A stretch of 64,000 nucleotides of DNA from Serratia symbiotica. Its GTDB lineage: Bacteria > Pseudomonadota > Gammaproteobacteria > Enterobacterales > Enterobacteriaceae. The stretch spans positions 2,294,001 to 2,358,000 of the forward strand of contig NZ_CP050855.1 in the NCBI RefSeq assembly GCF_000821185.2, given 5' to 3'. Below the pieces are notes generated by a model that was not told the DNA's origin, did no database searches, and was given only the letters and a program-made list of their open reading frames with translations. Both the position numbers and the translations under genes were made by a program. Shown here piece after piece: positions 1 through 13,282 of the stretch (positions are counted from its first letter, which is position 1; every line of letters begins with the position of its first letter).

Positions 1-196
1 CACCTTCACTGCGGTGGAAACCTGCTCCACGACGATCATGGCCATTACGCACTTTGGCTTGATCCTCACGGCTTAAGCGTGCGCTGTTTACCGAGCGACC
101 TTTGCCAGCCGAATGTTTATTTTTGTTACGGCCATCATCGCTGCGGACGTACATCACTTTAACTTTACCGTTCTTACCACTGAATGCGTCGTTCAT
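1..196 (-). CDS. yfiF: YfiF, SpoU/TrmH-family RNA methyltransferase (5' part only)
   Basis: Only the first ~65 codons are inside the window; the gene runs off the left edge. The frame read from the ATG at 196-194 is open to base 1 and begins [20 protein letters not shown], which matches the start of E. coli YfiF ([20 protein letters not shown] from memory). What is visible is the basic, low-complexity N-terminal tail, rich in Lys, Arg, Gly and Ser. The catalytic SPOUT domain would lie outside. In E. coli yfiF lies next to trxC in divergent orientation, as here. The RNA target of YfiF is not something the sequence can show. Confidence 0.85.
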   Translation of the reverse strand, partial: [65 protein letters not shown]

Positions 197-406
197 TGTC
201 TTCTCCACCTACGCGCTGGGCGCGAAGAGTACCTGATGTTACTGCATGAAACTACCAACTTGCGCCAAAAGTTCCCAACTGTCATATCTATTGAACAATC
301 CTCGTTGTCCAGCCCATTGCTTTTGCCAACAATCCGCCATATTAAAAACCCTCTGCGTTACTGAATGCAGCCGGCCTGTGATACGCTTTTAATATTTAAG
401 ACCAAC

Positions 407-800
407 ATGAATACAATTTGTGCACTTTGCCATGTCACTAACCCTGTACCTGAAGATCACCTGGCGGACGGCGCAAAGTGTGGCCGCTGCGGCCATGGAC
501 TCTTCGGCGGTGGCGTGATAAACGCCACCGCTACCACCTTGGATCAACTGAGACAGGGCGACCTGCCCGTGGTGGTCGGCTTCTGGGCACCCTGGTGCAG
601 ACCATGCCGCAGCTTTGCACCACTAGTGTGTTAACAAAGTACGCTTCGTGAGCGTCAACACCGAAGCCGAGCCAGAGCTGAACGCTCACTTCCGCAGCAT
701 CCCCACCATTATGGTGTTCCGCGCGGGAAGAATGGCCGATATACTCAACGGCACGATGCAGAAAGTGCCGTTTGACCCTTGGTTCAATGCGTTAGTTTAA
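407..800 (+). pseudogene. trxC: trxC, thioredoxin 2, frameshifted with internal deletion
   Basis: Intact TrxC is a ~139-aa zinc-binding thioredoxin. Here the N-terminal zinc domain is preserved (two CxxC pairs, CALC and CGRC), followed by the thioredoxin fold up to FAPLV. The frame then hits TAA at 632-634. The rest of the protein resumes in another frame about 10 residues later ([18 protein letters not shown], then SIPTIMVF) and ends at the TAA at 798-800. Compared with E. coli, the segment EDVAQERSGK is missing at the break. The redox motif reads WCRPC instead of the near-universal WCGPC. Together these indicate a dead gene. In E. coli tapT (yfiP) follows trxC; here a repeat element follows instead. 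Confidence 0.9.
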
Positions 801-1179
801 CGCAGAAAATGTAGGCTTGTATCCCGCAATTACCCATGATCGCCGCTGTCGGCCTTGTCTAACGCGCGGCTGGGAGGCTAAGAACCTATCCCATTAGACT
901 GTTTTATTTGCCATTTTGACCCTGGGCCATGCTCACCATCCTCACGTAATACCGGTACGCTCCGCTTGTTACGCGCTATCCGTGAGCAAATTGGCAGCAA
1001 CAATGTACGCCCACTGGGATAGGCGCTTATCCGCTGAGGCCCAGCAACTACGTCCGAGACTTCTGCCATTTCCATTAACAATATCTGGTGAGGAACCTAT
1101 TCGCTCGGAGGTAGCGGTCACAGTAAAGCCGCAGCAAAGCGGCTAAAATCAGGCCTAACGTTGCCAAAAGGAACCATGC
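801..1179. other. Intergenic gap between trxC remnant and pat
   Basis: This 379-bp gap contains R1 copy 1 (885-1023). The rest shows no open gene. E. coli carries tapT (tRNA aminocarboxypropyltransferase) here. I looked for remnants of it in 1024-1179 and found none I could defend. A purine-rich ribosome site (AAAGGA, 1167-1172) precedes pat. Confidence 0.6.
885..1023 (+). repeat. Dispersed R1 element, copy 1 (MITE-like)
   Basis: A 139-bp element bounded by imperfect 13-bp terminal inverted repeats: CCTATCCCATTAG at 885-897 and CCACTGGGATAGG at 1011-1023. It is closely similar to 39449-39586 (same orientation) and to the reverse complement of 21722-21851. Shared internal blocks include CCTGGGC, GCTCAC and AACAATGTACGCC. 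It has no coding capacity of its own and sits where E. coli has tapT between trxC and pat. Non-autonomous mobility is inferred from the inverted ends and dispersal. Confidence 0.8.
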
Positions 1180-3828
1180 ATGAGCCAGCGAGGGTTAGAG
1201 GCGCTATTACATCCCAAGTCTATCGCCGTTCTCGGCGCTTCACAGCAGCCCGGCCGTGCCGGCCACCTGATGATGAGCAACTTGCTGGCGGGCGGCTTCA
1301 ACGGCCCGGTACTGCCTGTAACGCCGCGTTATATAGCAGTGTGCGGCGTGATGGCCTATCCAGACATCGCCAGCCTGCCACTGCCCCCCGATCTGGCGAT
1401 CCTCTGCACCCACGCCAAACGCAATCTACCCCTGCTGGAGGCATTAGGCCAACGGGGCTGTAAAACCGCCATCATACTCTCTTCATCACCGGAACAGTTC
1501 GCCGAGCTGAAAGCCTGTGCGCAGCGTTACGCCATGCGTCTGCTGGGGCCTAATAGCCTAGGGCTGCTAGCACCCTGGCAGAGCGTTAACGCCAGCTTCT
1601 CACCACTGCCCATCCAAAAGGGCAAGCTGGCGTTTGTTTCCCAATCCGCCGCCGTGGCCAATACCGTCCTCGACTGGGCGCAACAGCGTGAAATCGGCTT
1701 TTCTTATTTCATCGCGCTGGGCGACAGCCTGGATATCAACATCGACGACCTGCTCGACTTTTTGGCTCGCAACGCTAAAACCAGCGCCATCCTCCTGTAC
1801 CTGGAGAACATCAGCGATGCGCGCCGCTTTCTGTCAGCAGCGCGCAGCGCCTCACGCAACAAGCCGATATTGGTGATTAAAAGCGGACGCAGCCAGCAGG
1901 CGCAGATACTGCTTAACAGTCCTTTGGGGTTAGACGCCGCCTACGATGCCGCGATCCAGCGCGCCGGCCTATTGCGTGTACAGGACACCCATGAACTGTT
2001 CTCAGCGGTGGAAACACTCAGCCATATGCATCCGCTACGCGGCGAACGACTGATGATCGTCAGCAACGGTGTGGCACCAGCAGCGATGGCACTAGATGAA
2101 CTGCTGAGCCGCAACGGCAAACTGGCAATACTGGGGGAAGAAAGCTTGGCACAGCTCGGCAGCGCACTACCAGAGTTTATTCGCACCGATAACCCGCTCG
2201 ATTTGCGCGACGATGCCACACCACAGCGCTATCTGGTGGCGATTAAGGCATTGCTTGACAGTCATGACTACGACGCCCTGCTGCTGATCCACGCGCCAAG
2301 CACTGCAGCGCCGGGCGGAACCACCGCAGAATACCTGATCGAGGCTCTGCGCCAGCATCCACGAGGCAAACGCATTACGCTACTCACCAACTGGTGCGGT
2401 GAATACTCTTCACAGCAAGCACGGCGGCTATTTACCGAAGCAGGCATTCCAACCTACCGCACACCAGAAGGGGCAGTGACTGCTTTTATGCAGATGGTGG
2501 AATACCGCCGCAACCAGAAGCAGCTAAAAGAGACGCCAGCGATGCCGAGCGACCTGACCGCCAACACCGCAGATGCCCACCGGTTGATTCATCAGGCATT
2601 GGCCAAAGGGGCTACCCAGCTCGACACTTATGAGGTACAACCCATCCTACTGGCCTACGATCTCAGTACCCTACCAACGTGGATAGCCAAAGACAGTGCC
2701 GAAGCGGTGCACATCGCCGAAAAGATAGGCTACCCGGTGGCGTTAAAACTGCGCTCGCCGGATATCCCGCACAAATCCGAGGTTCAAGGGGTTATGCTCT
2801 ACCTACGTACTGCCAACGAAGTACAGCACGCAGCCGAGGCGATTTTCGATCGCGTCAAGCACACTTACCCGCTAGCCCGTATTCACGGCCTACTGGTGCA
2901 GAACATGGCCTATCGCGCCGGTGCCCAAGAGTTGCGCATTACAGTCGAACAAGACGCTATTTTCGGCCCATTGATCATGCTGGGTGAAGGCGGCAGCGAG
3001 TGGGGCCATGAGAACCAGGCCGCAGTGGCACTACCACCGTTGAATATGGCACTGGCGCGTTATCTGGTATTGCAGGCGGTGAAAGGCGGAAAAATATACG
3101 GACGCAGTGCGCTGCGGCCTTTAGACATCCTTGGGCTAAGTAGACTGCTGGTACAGGTATCCCACTTGATTTTGGACTGCCCGGAGATTACCCGGTTGAA
3201 TATTCACCCGGTATTGGCCTGCGGCAGTGAGTTCACCCTGCTGGACGTTTCCATGCACATCGCTCCCTTCAGTGGAGACCCGCAAGCGCGACTGGCCATC
3301 CGCCCTTATCCGCAGGAACTAGAAGAATCCATCGCGCTTAAAGATGGCAGCCAGTGCCTGTGTCGGCCGATCCTGCCGGAGGACGAACCAGCACTGAAGC
3401 ACTTTATCGATCGGGTCACCAAGGAAGATCTCTACTACCGTTACTTCAGTGAGATTAATGAGTTTACCCATGACGATTTGGCTAACATGACGCAGATCGA
3501 CTATGACCGAGAGATGGCATTTGTGGCCGTGCGCGGTGAGGAAATCATCGGCGTGACGCGCTCGATGTCCGATCCAGACAACACTGACGCGGAGTTCGCC
3601 GTACTGGTGCGTTCCGATCTGAAGGGACTGGGGCTGGGACGCCAACTGCTAGAAAAAATGATCGCCTATGCACGCGCCCACGGGCTGCACCGCCTAATGG
3701 GCATCACCATGCCCAATAATCGCGGTATGATCACACTGGCACAGCGGCTAGACTTTGACATCGATGTGCAGCTTAAGGATGGCATCGTCAATCTAATCCT
3801 GCCGTTGCATGCTGACGGCAGGCAGTGA
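1180..3828 (+). CDS. pat: Protein lysine acetyltransferase Pat (YfiQ/PatZ)
   Basis: 882 aa; E. coli PatZ/YfiQ is 886 aa. The family acetylates lysines of metabolic enzymes, classically acetyl-CoA synthetase, using acetyl-CoA. The N-terminal part (about 1-450) resembles ADP-forming acyl-CoA synthetase CoA-binding domains (SIAVLGASQQPGR near the start, LLGPNSLGLL near 120). An ATP-grasp-like region follows (about 480-700; YPVALKLRSPDIPHKS). A C-terminal GNAT domain runs from about 720, with the acetyl-CoA loop RSDLKGLGLGRQLL near residue 809. The ATG at 1180 is preceded by AAAGGA at a good distance. The frame is intact, in contrast with the broken trxC upstream. It is followed by pssA in the same direction, as in E. 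coli. Confidence 0.95.
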   Translation: MSQRGLEALLHPKSIAVLGASQQPGRAGHLMMSNLLAGGFNGPVLPVTPRYIAVCGVMAYPDIASLPLPPDLAILCTHAKRNLPLLEALGQRGCKTAIILSSSPEQFAELKACAQRYAMRLLGPNSLGLLAPWQSVNASFSPLPIQKGKLAFVSQSAAVANTVLDWAQQREIGFSYFIALGDSLDINIDDLLDFLARNAKTSAILLYLENISDARRFLSAARSASRNKPILVIKSGRSQQAQILLNSPLGLDAAYDAAIQRAGLLRVQDTHELFSAVETLSHMHPLRGERLMIVSNGVAPAAMALDELLSRNGKLAILGEESLAQLGSALPEFIRTDNPLDLRDDATPQRYLVAIKALLDSHDYDALLLIHAPSTAAPGGTTAEYLIEALRQHPRGKRITLLTNWCGEYSSQQARRLFTEAGIPTYRTPEGAVTAFMQMVEYRRNQKQLKETPAMPSDLTANTADAHRLIHQALAKGATQLDTYEVQPILLAYDLSTLPTWIAKDSAEAVHIAEKIGYPVALKLRSPDIPHKSEVQGVMLYLRTANEVQHAAEAIFDRVKHTYPLARIHGLLVQNMAYRAGAQELRITVEQDAIFGPLIMLGEGGSEWGHENQAAVALPPLNMALARYLVLQAVKGGKIYGRSALRPLDILGLSRLLVQVSHLILDCPEITRLNIHPVLACGSEFTLLDVSMHIAPFSGDPQARLAIRPYPQELEESIALKDGSQCLCRPILPEDEPALKHFIDRVTKEDLYYRYFSEINEFTHDDLANMTQIDYDREMAFVAVRGEEIIGVTRSMSDPDNTDAEFAVLVRSDLKGLGLGRQLLEKMIAYARAHGLHRLMGITMPNNRGMITLAQRLDFDIDVQLKDGIVNLILPLHADGRQ

Positions 3829-3980
3829 GCCGTGTGCAATGCGCTACGAATCCAACACTTAACGTCAAAACATACGCACAATCGGGGCAACTAGTGGTAT
3901 TATCGCCCGACTATTCGATTTAATATTTTTATACCTGTGGCCTTCCAGCCATCCCATTATGAGAGAAGAAGCGCACTGTG

Positions 3981-5339
3981 ATGTTGTCAAAATTTAAACG
4001 TAGCAAACACCAACAACACCTTGCACAATTGCCCAAACTCCCCCAATCGTTGGCTGAAATTCATACTTTGTACGCGCCATCAGACTTCCGTACCGAGCTA
4101 TTGGCATCCATCGCTAACGCTACCCAGCGCATCTATCTGGTCGCCCTCTATCTGGATCATGATGATGCCGGGCGTGAGATCCTCAACGCGCTTTATCAAG
4201 CCAAGCAGCTACGCCCCAAGTTGGAGATCTGCATTCTGGTCGATTGGCACCGTGCACAACGTGGGCGTATCGGTGCCGCTGCCACTAACACCAATGCTGA
4301 CTGGTATTGTTCAATGGCAAACCAGCACCCAAAAAACGTGTCGGTGCCGGTATACGGCGTGCCAGTCAATACTCGAGAAGCACTGGGCGTACTTCACCTA
4401 AAAGGCTTTATTGTTGATGATACCGTAATTTACAGCGGTGCCAGTATCAACAATGTCTATTTGCATCAGCATGAGAAATACCGTTATGACCGCTACCAGT
4501 TAATCACCAACCCCGTCCTGGCTGAGACGATGATCGGTTACATTAAGCAGCATCTACTGACTGCCGGTGCCGTACAGCGTTTAGATCGTGACGATCGCCC
4601 GAAAAGCCCGGAGATCAAAAACGAAACCCGCCAGTTTCGCTTCAGCCTGCGGCGCACCGGTTATCAGTTCCGCGATAAAGCGAGCAACGATGAGCTGGCA
4701 GTTACGCCGCTGGTGGGGCTTGGCAAGCAAAGCGTGTTGAATACCACCATTCATCATCTGATGTCCTGCACCGATCAGAAGCTGACGTTGTGCACGCCTT
4801 ATTTCAACCTACCAGCGCGGCTGATGCGCAACATCATTTATCTGCTACGCCAAGGCAAACAGGTAGAAATCATCGTCGGCGACAAAACCGCCAACGATTT
4901 TTTTATTCCAGAAGACCAGCCGTTTAAAATTATTGGCGCGCTGCCTTATCTGTATGAAATCAATCTGCGTCGTTTCCTCAGCCGCCTACAGCGCTATATC
5001 GATACCGGCCAGTTGATTGTGCGCCTGTGGAAAGACGGCAATAACAGCTATCATCTGAAAGGCATGTGGATAGATGACGAGTGGCAACTGATCACTGGCA
5101 ACAACCTCAATCCACGTGCCTGGCGACTGGATCTGGAGAACGCTATTCTGATCCACGATCCTAAACAGGAAATGCGCGAACAACGGCATAAAGAGCTAGA
5201 GTGCATCCGTACCCATACTACTGTGGTAGGAAACTATCTGGAGCTGCAAAGTATCCAGCAGTACCCCAGCAAGGTGCGCAAGCTGATCCGCCGTCTGCTA
5301 CGCATCCGCCTCGACAAGTTGATTAGCCGCATACTGTAA
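3981..5339 (+). CDS. pssA: Phosphatidylserine synthase (CDP-diacylglycerol-serine O-phosphatidyltransferase)
   Basis: 452 aa; E. coli PssA is 451 aa and starts the same way (MLSKFKR). It makes phosphatidylserine from CDP-diacylglycerol and serine, the first step toward phosphatidylethanolamine, at the inner face of the cytoplasmic membrane. It is a phospholipase D superfamily enzyme: two HxKxxxxD motifs are visible, HLKGFIVDD near residue 139 and HLKGMWIDD near 358. The C-terminus is very basic (RKLIRRLLRIRLDKLISRIL), suited to acidic membranes. An in-frame GTG lies directly upstream at 3978, but the ATG at 3981 matches the family start. CdsA, which supplies its substrate, is encoded at 35514-36362. 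Confidence 0.97.
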   Translation: MLSKFKRSKHQQHLAQLPKLPQSLAEIHTLYAPSDFRTELLASIANATQRIYLVALYLDHDDAGREILNALYQAKQLRPKLEICILVDWHRAQRGRIGAAATNTNADWYCSMANQHPKNVSVPVYGVPVNTREALGVLHLKGFIVDDTVIYSGASINNVYLHQHEKYRYDRYQLITNPVLAETMIGYIKQHLLTAGAVQRLDRDDRPKSPEIKNETRQFRFSLRRTGYQFRDKASNDELAVTPLVGLGKQSVLNTTIHHLMSCTDQKLTLCTPYFNLPARLMRNIIYLLRQGKQVEIIVGDKTANDFFIPEDQPFKIIGALPYLYEINLRRFLSRLQRYIDTGQLIVRLWKDGNNSYHLKGMWIDDEWQLITGNNLNPRAWRLDLENAILIHDPKQEMREQRHKELECIRTHTTVVGNYLELQSIQQYPSKVRKLIRRLLRIRLDKLISRIL

Positions 5340-5364
5340 TCCGTCTATAATTCAGCTATCGCCA

Positions 5365-5389
5365 GACCCCGGCTCATGCGGGGCTATTT
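5365..5389 (+). terminator. Terminator-like hairpin after pssA
   Basis: CCCCG at 5367-5371 pairs with CGGGG at 5379-5383, followed by a T-rich run (ctattta). It lies 25 bp after the pssA stop and before yfiM. Confidence 0.6.
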
Positions 5390-5418
5390 ATACGCTATGG
5401 CTACAGGATATCTTCACT

Positions 5419-5766
5419 ATGCGCCTGCTTTGCTTACTAGCCATTTCCTCTTTATTATTGTTCATCATCGGCTGTACTCATCTGGTCAACGACAACTGGA
5501 CCGGTAAAGATAAAGTGCAGCATTTTATCGCCTCTGCCGCAATGGCGGCAGCCGGAAGCGCTTATGGCACTCACCAAAACTGGAATGAAGCACGCTGCCG
5601 CAGCTTTGGACTGGCATTCTCGATTGGGATAGGTGCCGCCAAAGAGCTATATGACAGTCGCGCGGGCGGTACCGGCTGGAGCTGGAAGGACTTTGCCTGG
5701 GATGTGTCGGGCGCAGCAGCGGGCCATAGCCTGTACCACGCTACCCGCCGATCTTTGATTGCTTAG
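5419..5766 (+). CDS. yfiM: YfiM, putative lipoprotein
   Basis: 115 aa; E. coli YfiM is about 107 aa. It has a hydrophobic N-terminus ending in a lipobox (FIIGC, lipidated Cys at residue 19). A conserved body follows, with KDKVQHF near 33-39, GAAKELYDSR near 73-82 and WSWKDFAWDVSGAAAG. Mature function is unknown. The signature suggests a small envelope protein anchored by lipid. AGGA lies 11 bases upstream of the ATG. In E. coli kgtP and then the rrnG 5S gene follow; here kgtP is absent and the 5S gene follows directly. Confidence 0.85.
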   Translation: MRLLCLLAISSLLLFIIGCTHLVNDNWTGKDKVQHFIASAAMAAAGSAYGTHQNWNEARCRSFGLAFSIGIGAAKELYDSRAGGTGWSWKDFAWDVSGAAAGHSLYHATRRSLIA

Positions 5767-5855
5767 GTCACTGTCAAGCAACGCCTAACGTGTTCCCGAC
5801 TCTTTCGTTTCACCTGCACAGGCCCAGGCCATTCACTCTCGGTAACTCACAAAGC

Positions 5856-5887
5856 AAAAAGCCCCATGCTTTCGCATGAGGCTTTCT
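5856..5887 (-). terminator. rRNA operon terminator
   Basis: On the minus strand, just after the 5S gene, AAAGCCTCATGC and GCATGGGGCTTT form a long stem around a GAAA-type loop, followed by a T tract. This is the usual rho-independent terminator of an rrn operon. The stem is also terminator-like in the other direction, so it could protect against transcription entering from yfiM. Confidence 0.85.
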
Positions 5888-5897
5888 ACTTTATTTG

Positions 5898-6017
5898 ATG
5901 CCTGGCAGTGTCCTACTCTCACATGGGGAGACCCCACACTACCATCGGCGCTACGGCGTTTCACTGCTGAGTTCGGCATGGAATCAGGTGGGACCACCGC
6001 GCTATCGCCGCCAGGCA
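5898..6017 (-). rRNA. rrf: 5S ribosomal RNA
   Basis: 120 nt, starting TGCCTGGCGG and ending CAGGCAT on the minus strand. The ends match E. coli 5S exactly in position and pair with each other. It is the last gene of the operon, with 104 bp between it and the 23S 3' end. Confidence 0.97.
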
Positions 6018-6121
6018 AAGTCTGTTTCATTCTCGGCCGTTACTCACGTAACCACCAGAACCAATCTCGGAACTCGCTGAAAATAACTCCACCCCTGCCT
6101 ATAACACACCTTCGGTGTTGT

Positions 6122-9033
<2,912 letters not shown>

Positions 9034-9243
9034 TTACAACCCGAAGGTGTCTCACTTCGCATTGCAAACAGGTGAGTGTCACCATGACAGCTTGACCCTT
9101 ACCCCAATACCTCTACGCAGGGATAAGCTTCAGCCGCCATTTTTCAATTTTCAGCTTGTTCCAGATTGTTAAAGAGCAAAATACTTCACAGCATACTGCT
9201 GCCAGTACACTCTGAAGTAGTGAAACACCGCACTCGGACTTTA

Positions 9244-9319
9244 TGGTGGAGCTAAGCGGGATCGAACCGCTGACCTCCTGCGTGCAAGGCAGGCGCTCTC
9301 CCAGCTGAGCTATAGCCCC
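9244..9319 (-). tRNA. alaT: tRNA-Ala (TGC anticodon)
   Basis: 76 nt, minus strand, GGGGCTATAGCTCAGC to a genomically encoded CCA. The anticodon loop carries TGC. It lies in the 16S-23S spacer after tRNA-Ile, the standard Ile-Ala spacer arrangement. Confidence 0.96.
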
Positions 9320-9433
9320 ATACTGTCACTTGCAGAGACCTTTGAGATCACAACTTCTTTTCTAGGCAAGGCATGGTGTTGCGACGCATATTTCAATATG
9401 CGAGCGGTACTATGACGCAGCATAGAAGAGAAG

Positions 9434-9510
<77 letters not shown>

Positions 9511-9583
9511 ATTAAGGTATTTCTGCTCGCTACTTTCATCAGACAATCTGTGTGAGCACGCCACACAAATCAATATCTTTCGG

Positions 9584-11125
<1,542 letters not shown>

Positions 11126-11278
11126 AAAGCTTGATATGCTTCAACTTGTGAAGCGCTGCTCAAAGATTTACTGCATGAATGTTACTTCAGGTAGTCACTC
11201 TTCAAGACTTGATATTTTTTCGTCCCAACAGGGACGGGATATCGTCTTGTGGAGTGCCCACACAGATTGTCTGATAAA

Positions 11279-11290
11279 TTGTTAAAGAGC
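11279..11290 (-). promoter_or_regulatory. rrn leader boxA antitermination site
   Basis: GCTCTTTAACAA on the minus strand, the boxA element that loads the Nus antitermination complex in rrn leaders. It lies between P2 and the 16S 5' end. Confidence 0.8.
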
Positions 11291-11331
11291 GGTAAGTCAG
11301 CCGCAGCACGGCGGCAAACTTGAGGTGGCGT

Positions 11332-11359
11332 ATACTACGCTTTCCCTCTGAAGAGTCAA
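11332..11359 (-). promoter_or_regulatory. rrn P2 promoter
   Basis: Minus strand: -35 TTGACT (11359-11354), 16-bp spacer, -10 TAGTAT (11337-11332). The surrounding sequence (CTTCAGAGGGAAAGCG) resembles the E. coli rrn P2 spacer. Confidence 0.8.
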
Positions 11360-11429
11360 GCCATTATTTTGACTTTTCCCTTGCTGATCCGGCAGCGTAT
11401 CTGCCGAAATACCGGGCCAGTGGGGGCGC

Positions 11430-11457
11430 ATTATAGGGTTCCGATTCAAAATCACAA
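11430..11457 (-). promoter_or_regulatory. rrn P1 promoter
   Basis: Minus strand: -35 TTGTGA (11457-11452), 16-bp spacer, -10 TATAAT (11435-11430), then GCGCC, the GC-rich discriminator typical of stringently controlled rrn P1. It is very close to E. coli rrnB P1 from memory. Fis sites upstream would fall inside the gmhB end and cannot be called by eye. Confidence 0.8.
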
Positions 11458-11509
11458 GGCTTAATATGCATTTCTTATCTAAACGCTCACTATTTATTCA
11501 CGGCACCTA

Positions 11510-12073
11510 TTAAATCCGTTTTCTGATGGCTTCTGGCAGATCTGCCAGGCTATTTAATACCCAATCGGCCAGTTTCTCGCCTTGTTCCGTTACCGGCTTG
11601 CCGGTGTGCACCAAAACTTTGGTGCCAACACCAGCCGCCATCGCCGCCTGCATGTCTTCCGGCTTATCACCCACCATATAAGAAGCAGCCATATCAATGT
11701 TCAACTCATGCAGCGCCTGTAATAGCATGCCTGGCTGTGGTTTACGGCAATCGCATGCTTGGCGGTACTTTTCAATTAGCGCTTCTGGATGGTGCGGGCA
11801 GAAATAGATGCCATCGAAGTCAACATCACGATCGGCTAACGACCAATCCATCCATTCAGTGAGGTACATGAATTGTTCTTCGCTGAACTTGCCGCGCGCG
11901 ATACCAGACTGATTAGTGACCAAAACTAGCGCAAAGCCCATCTCTTTAAGCTCGTGACAGGCGTCAATCACACCATCGATAAATTGGAAGTGGTCAATTT
12001 CATGAACGTACCCATGATCAACATTAATCGTGCCATCACGATCGAGAAAAATAGCTGGAACGCGTTGTGTCAC
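11510..12073 (-). CDS. gmhB: D-glycero-beta-D-manno-heptose-1,7-bisphosphate 7-phosphatase
   Basis: 187 aa from a GTG start at 12073 (E. coli GmhB 191 aa). It removes the 7-phosphate in ADP-heptose synthesis for the lipopolysaccharide inner core. It is a HAD-superfamily phosphatase with DRDGT at 11-15 (nucleophile D11 and acid/base D13, numbering equal to E. coli, which supports this start). The conserved zinc ligands CPHH and CDCRKP follow near 90-110, and GDKPEDM is HAD motif III. The frame could extend to an ATG at 12115, but that adds residues not found in the family. GmhB-then-16S in the same direction is the context of E. coli rrnH. Confidence 0.93.
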   Translation of the reverse strand: MTQRVPAIFLDRDGTINVDHGYVHEIDHFQFIDGVIDACHELKEMGFALVLVTNQSGIARGKFSEEQFMYLTEWMDWSLADRDVDFDGIYFCPHHPEALIEKYRQACDCRKPQPGMLLQALHELNIDMAASYMVGDKPEDMQAAMAAGVGTKVLVHTGKPVTEQGEKLADWVLNSLADLPEAIRKRI

Positions 12074-12147
12074 CGGTTTACCCCTGAGAGCCTGAATACG
12101 CCGACAGTATCGCATGTTTTACCGGGCACTGAGAATGGCGTTGAACA

Positions 12148-12178
12148 TTGACTTAGACGTCTAGACACCTTAACATCT
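12148..12178 (+). promoter_or_regulatory. metN promoter with embedded MetJ operator
   Basis: -35 TTGACT (12148-12153), a 17-bp spacer, -10 TAACAT (12171-12176). The spacer is filled by two tandem met boxes, AGACGTCT (12155-12162, perfect) and AGACACCT (12163-12170). A weaker third box, TAACATCT, overlaps the -10. MetJ with S-adenosylmethionine bound here would block RNA polymerase directly. Confidence 0.85.
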
Positions 12179-12250
12179 GACCATACCCTGCTTCCATTTC
12201 AAGGTTTACTTTTATTAAGCCACGGACAGCCACGCTAGAATAAGAAGAAT

Positions 12251-13282
12251 ATGATTAAACTTTCTAACATCACCAAAGTGTTTCAACAGGGTTCGCGTGC
12301 TATCACTGCACTCTCTGACGTAACTCTTCACGTTCCTGCCGGGCAAATCTACGGCGTTATCGGCGCTTCCGGTGCCGGTAAAAGCACACTTATTCGCTGC
12401 GCCAACATGCTGGAACGCCCAACATCCGGCCAGGTGCTGGTCGATGGACAAGATCTGACTTCGCTGTCACAAAGTGAACTGACAGGCGCGCGCCGTCAGA
12501 TTGGCATGATTTTCCAACACTTTAACTTGCTGTCTTCCCGTACGGTGTTCGGCAACGTTGCGTTGCCTCTTGAGTTGGACAACACTTCACGCGTAGATAT
12601 GAAGAAGCGCGTTGCCGAACTGCTCGAATTGGTAGGACTGGCGGACAAACACGACGCTTACCCGGCAAACCTGTCTGGTGGCCAGAAACAGCGCGTGGCG
12701 ATCGCCCGTGCGCTGGCTAGCAATCCGAAAGTGCTGCTGTGCGACGAAGCCACCAGCGCGCTCGATCCGGCCACCACCCGCGCCATCCTTGAACTGCTGA
12801 AAGACATCAACCGACGTTTGGGCCTGACCATTCTGTTGATCACCCACGAAATGGATGTGGTGAAACGCATCTGCGACCAAGTTGCGGTGATAAGCCAGGG
12901 CCAGTTAATTGAAAAAGACAGCGTCAGCGCAGTGTTCTCTCATCCCAAAACCCCATTGGCCCAGCAGTTTATTCAGTCCACTTTGCATTTGGATATCCCG
13001 GATGACTACGCCAAGCGTCTGTCGCCGGAGCGTCAGGACGATCGCCAACCACTATTACGTCTGGAATTTACTGGCCAGTCGGTTGATGCCCCCTTGCTGT
13101 CAGAAGCCGCCCGCCGCTTTAACGTCAACAACAACATTATCAGCGCTCAGATGGATTACGCGGGCGGGGTGAAATTTGGCGTGATGCTGGCAGAACTGCA
13201 AGGCAGTGACGAAGACGCATTGGCAACAATTAAATTCTTACAGGAAAATCAGGTGAAGGTAGAGGTGCTGGGTTATGTCTGA
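12251..13282 (+). CDS. metN: Methionine ABC transporter ATP-binding protein
   Basis: 343 aa, the same length as E. coli MetN. It drives uptake of D- and L-methionine with MetI and MetQ. Walker A is GASGAGKS (38-45), the ABC signature LSGGQKQRV is near 140, and Walker [12 protein letters not shown] near 161. A C-terminal NIL/ACT-like domain (about 265-343) in this family binds methionine and inhibits transport when the internal pool is high. It is first gene of metNIQ, behind a MetJ-type operator, and overlaps metI by 8 bases. Confidence 0.97.
   Translation: MIKLSNITKVFQQGSRAITALSDVTLHVPAGQIYGVIGASGAGKSTLIRCANMLERPTSGQVLVDGQDLTSLSQSELTGARRQIGMIFQHFNLLSSRTVFGNVALPLELDNTSRVDMKKRVAELLELVGLADKHDAYPANLSGGQKQRVAIARALASNPKVLLCDEATSALDPATTRAILELLKDINRRLGLTILLITHEMDVVKRICDQVAVISQGQLIEKDSVSAVFSHPKTPLAQQFIQSTLHLDIPDDYAKRLSPERQDDRQPLLRLEFTGQSVDAPLLSEAARRFNVNNNIISAQMDYAGGVKFGVMLAELQGSDEDALATIKFLQENQVKVEVLGYV

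Noticed and set aside
878..1146. Overlapping open frames on both strands across R1 copy 1
   Set aside because: They are explained by the repeat and are not preserved in the other two copies.
1024..1179. Possible remnant of tapT between R1 copy 1 and pat
   Set aside because: No stretch of six or more residues could be aligned confidently with TapT in any frame.
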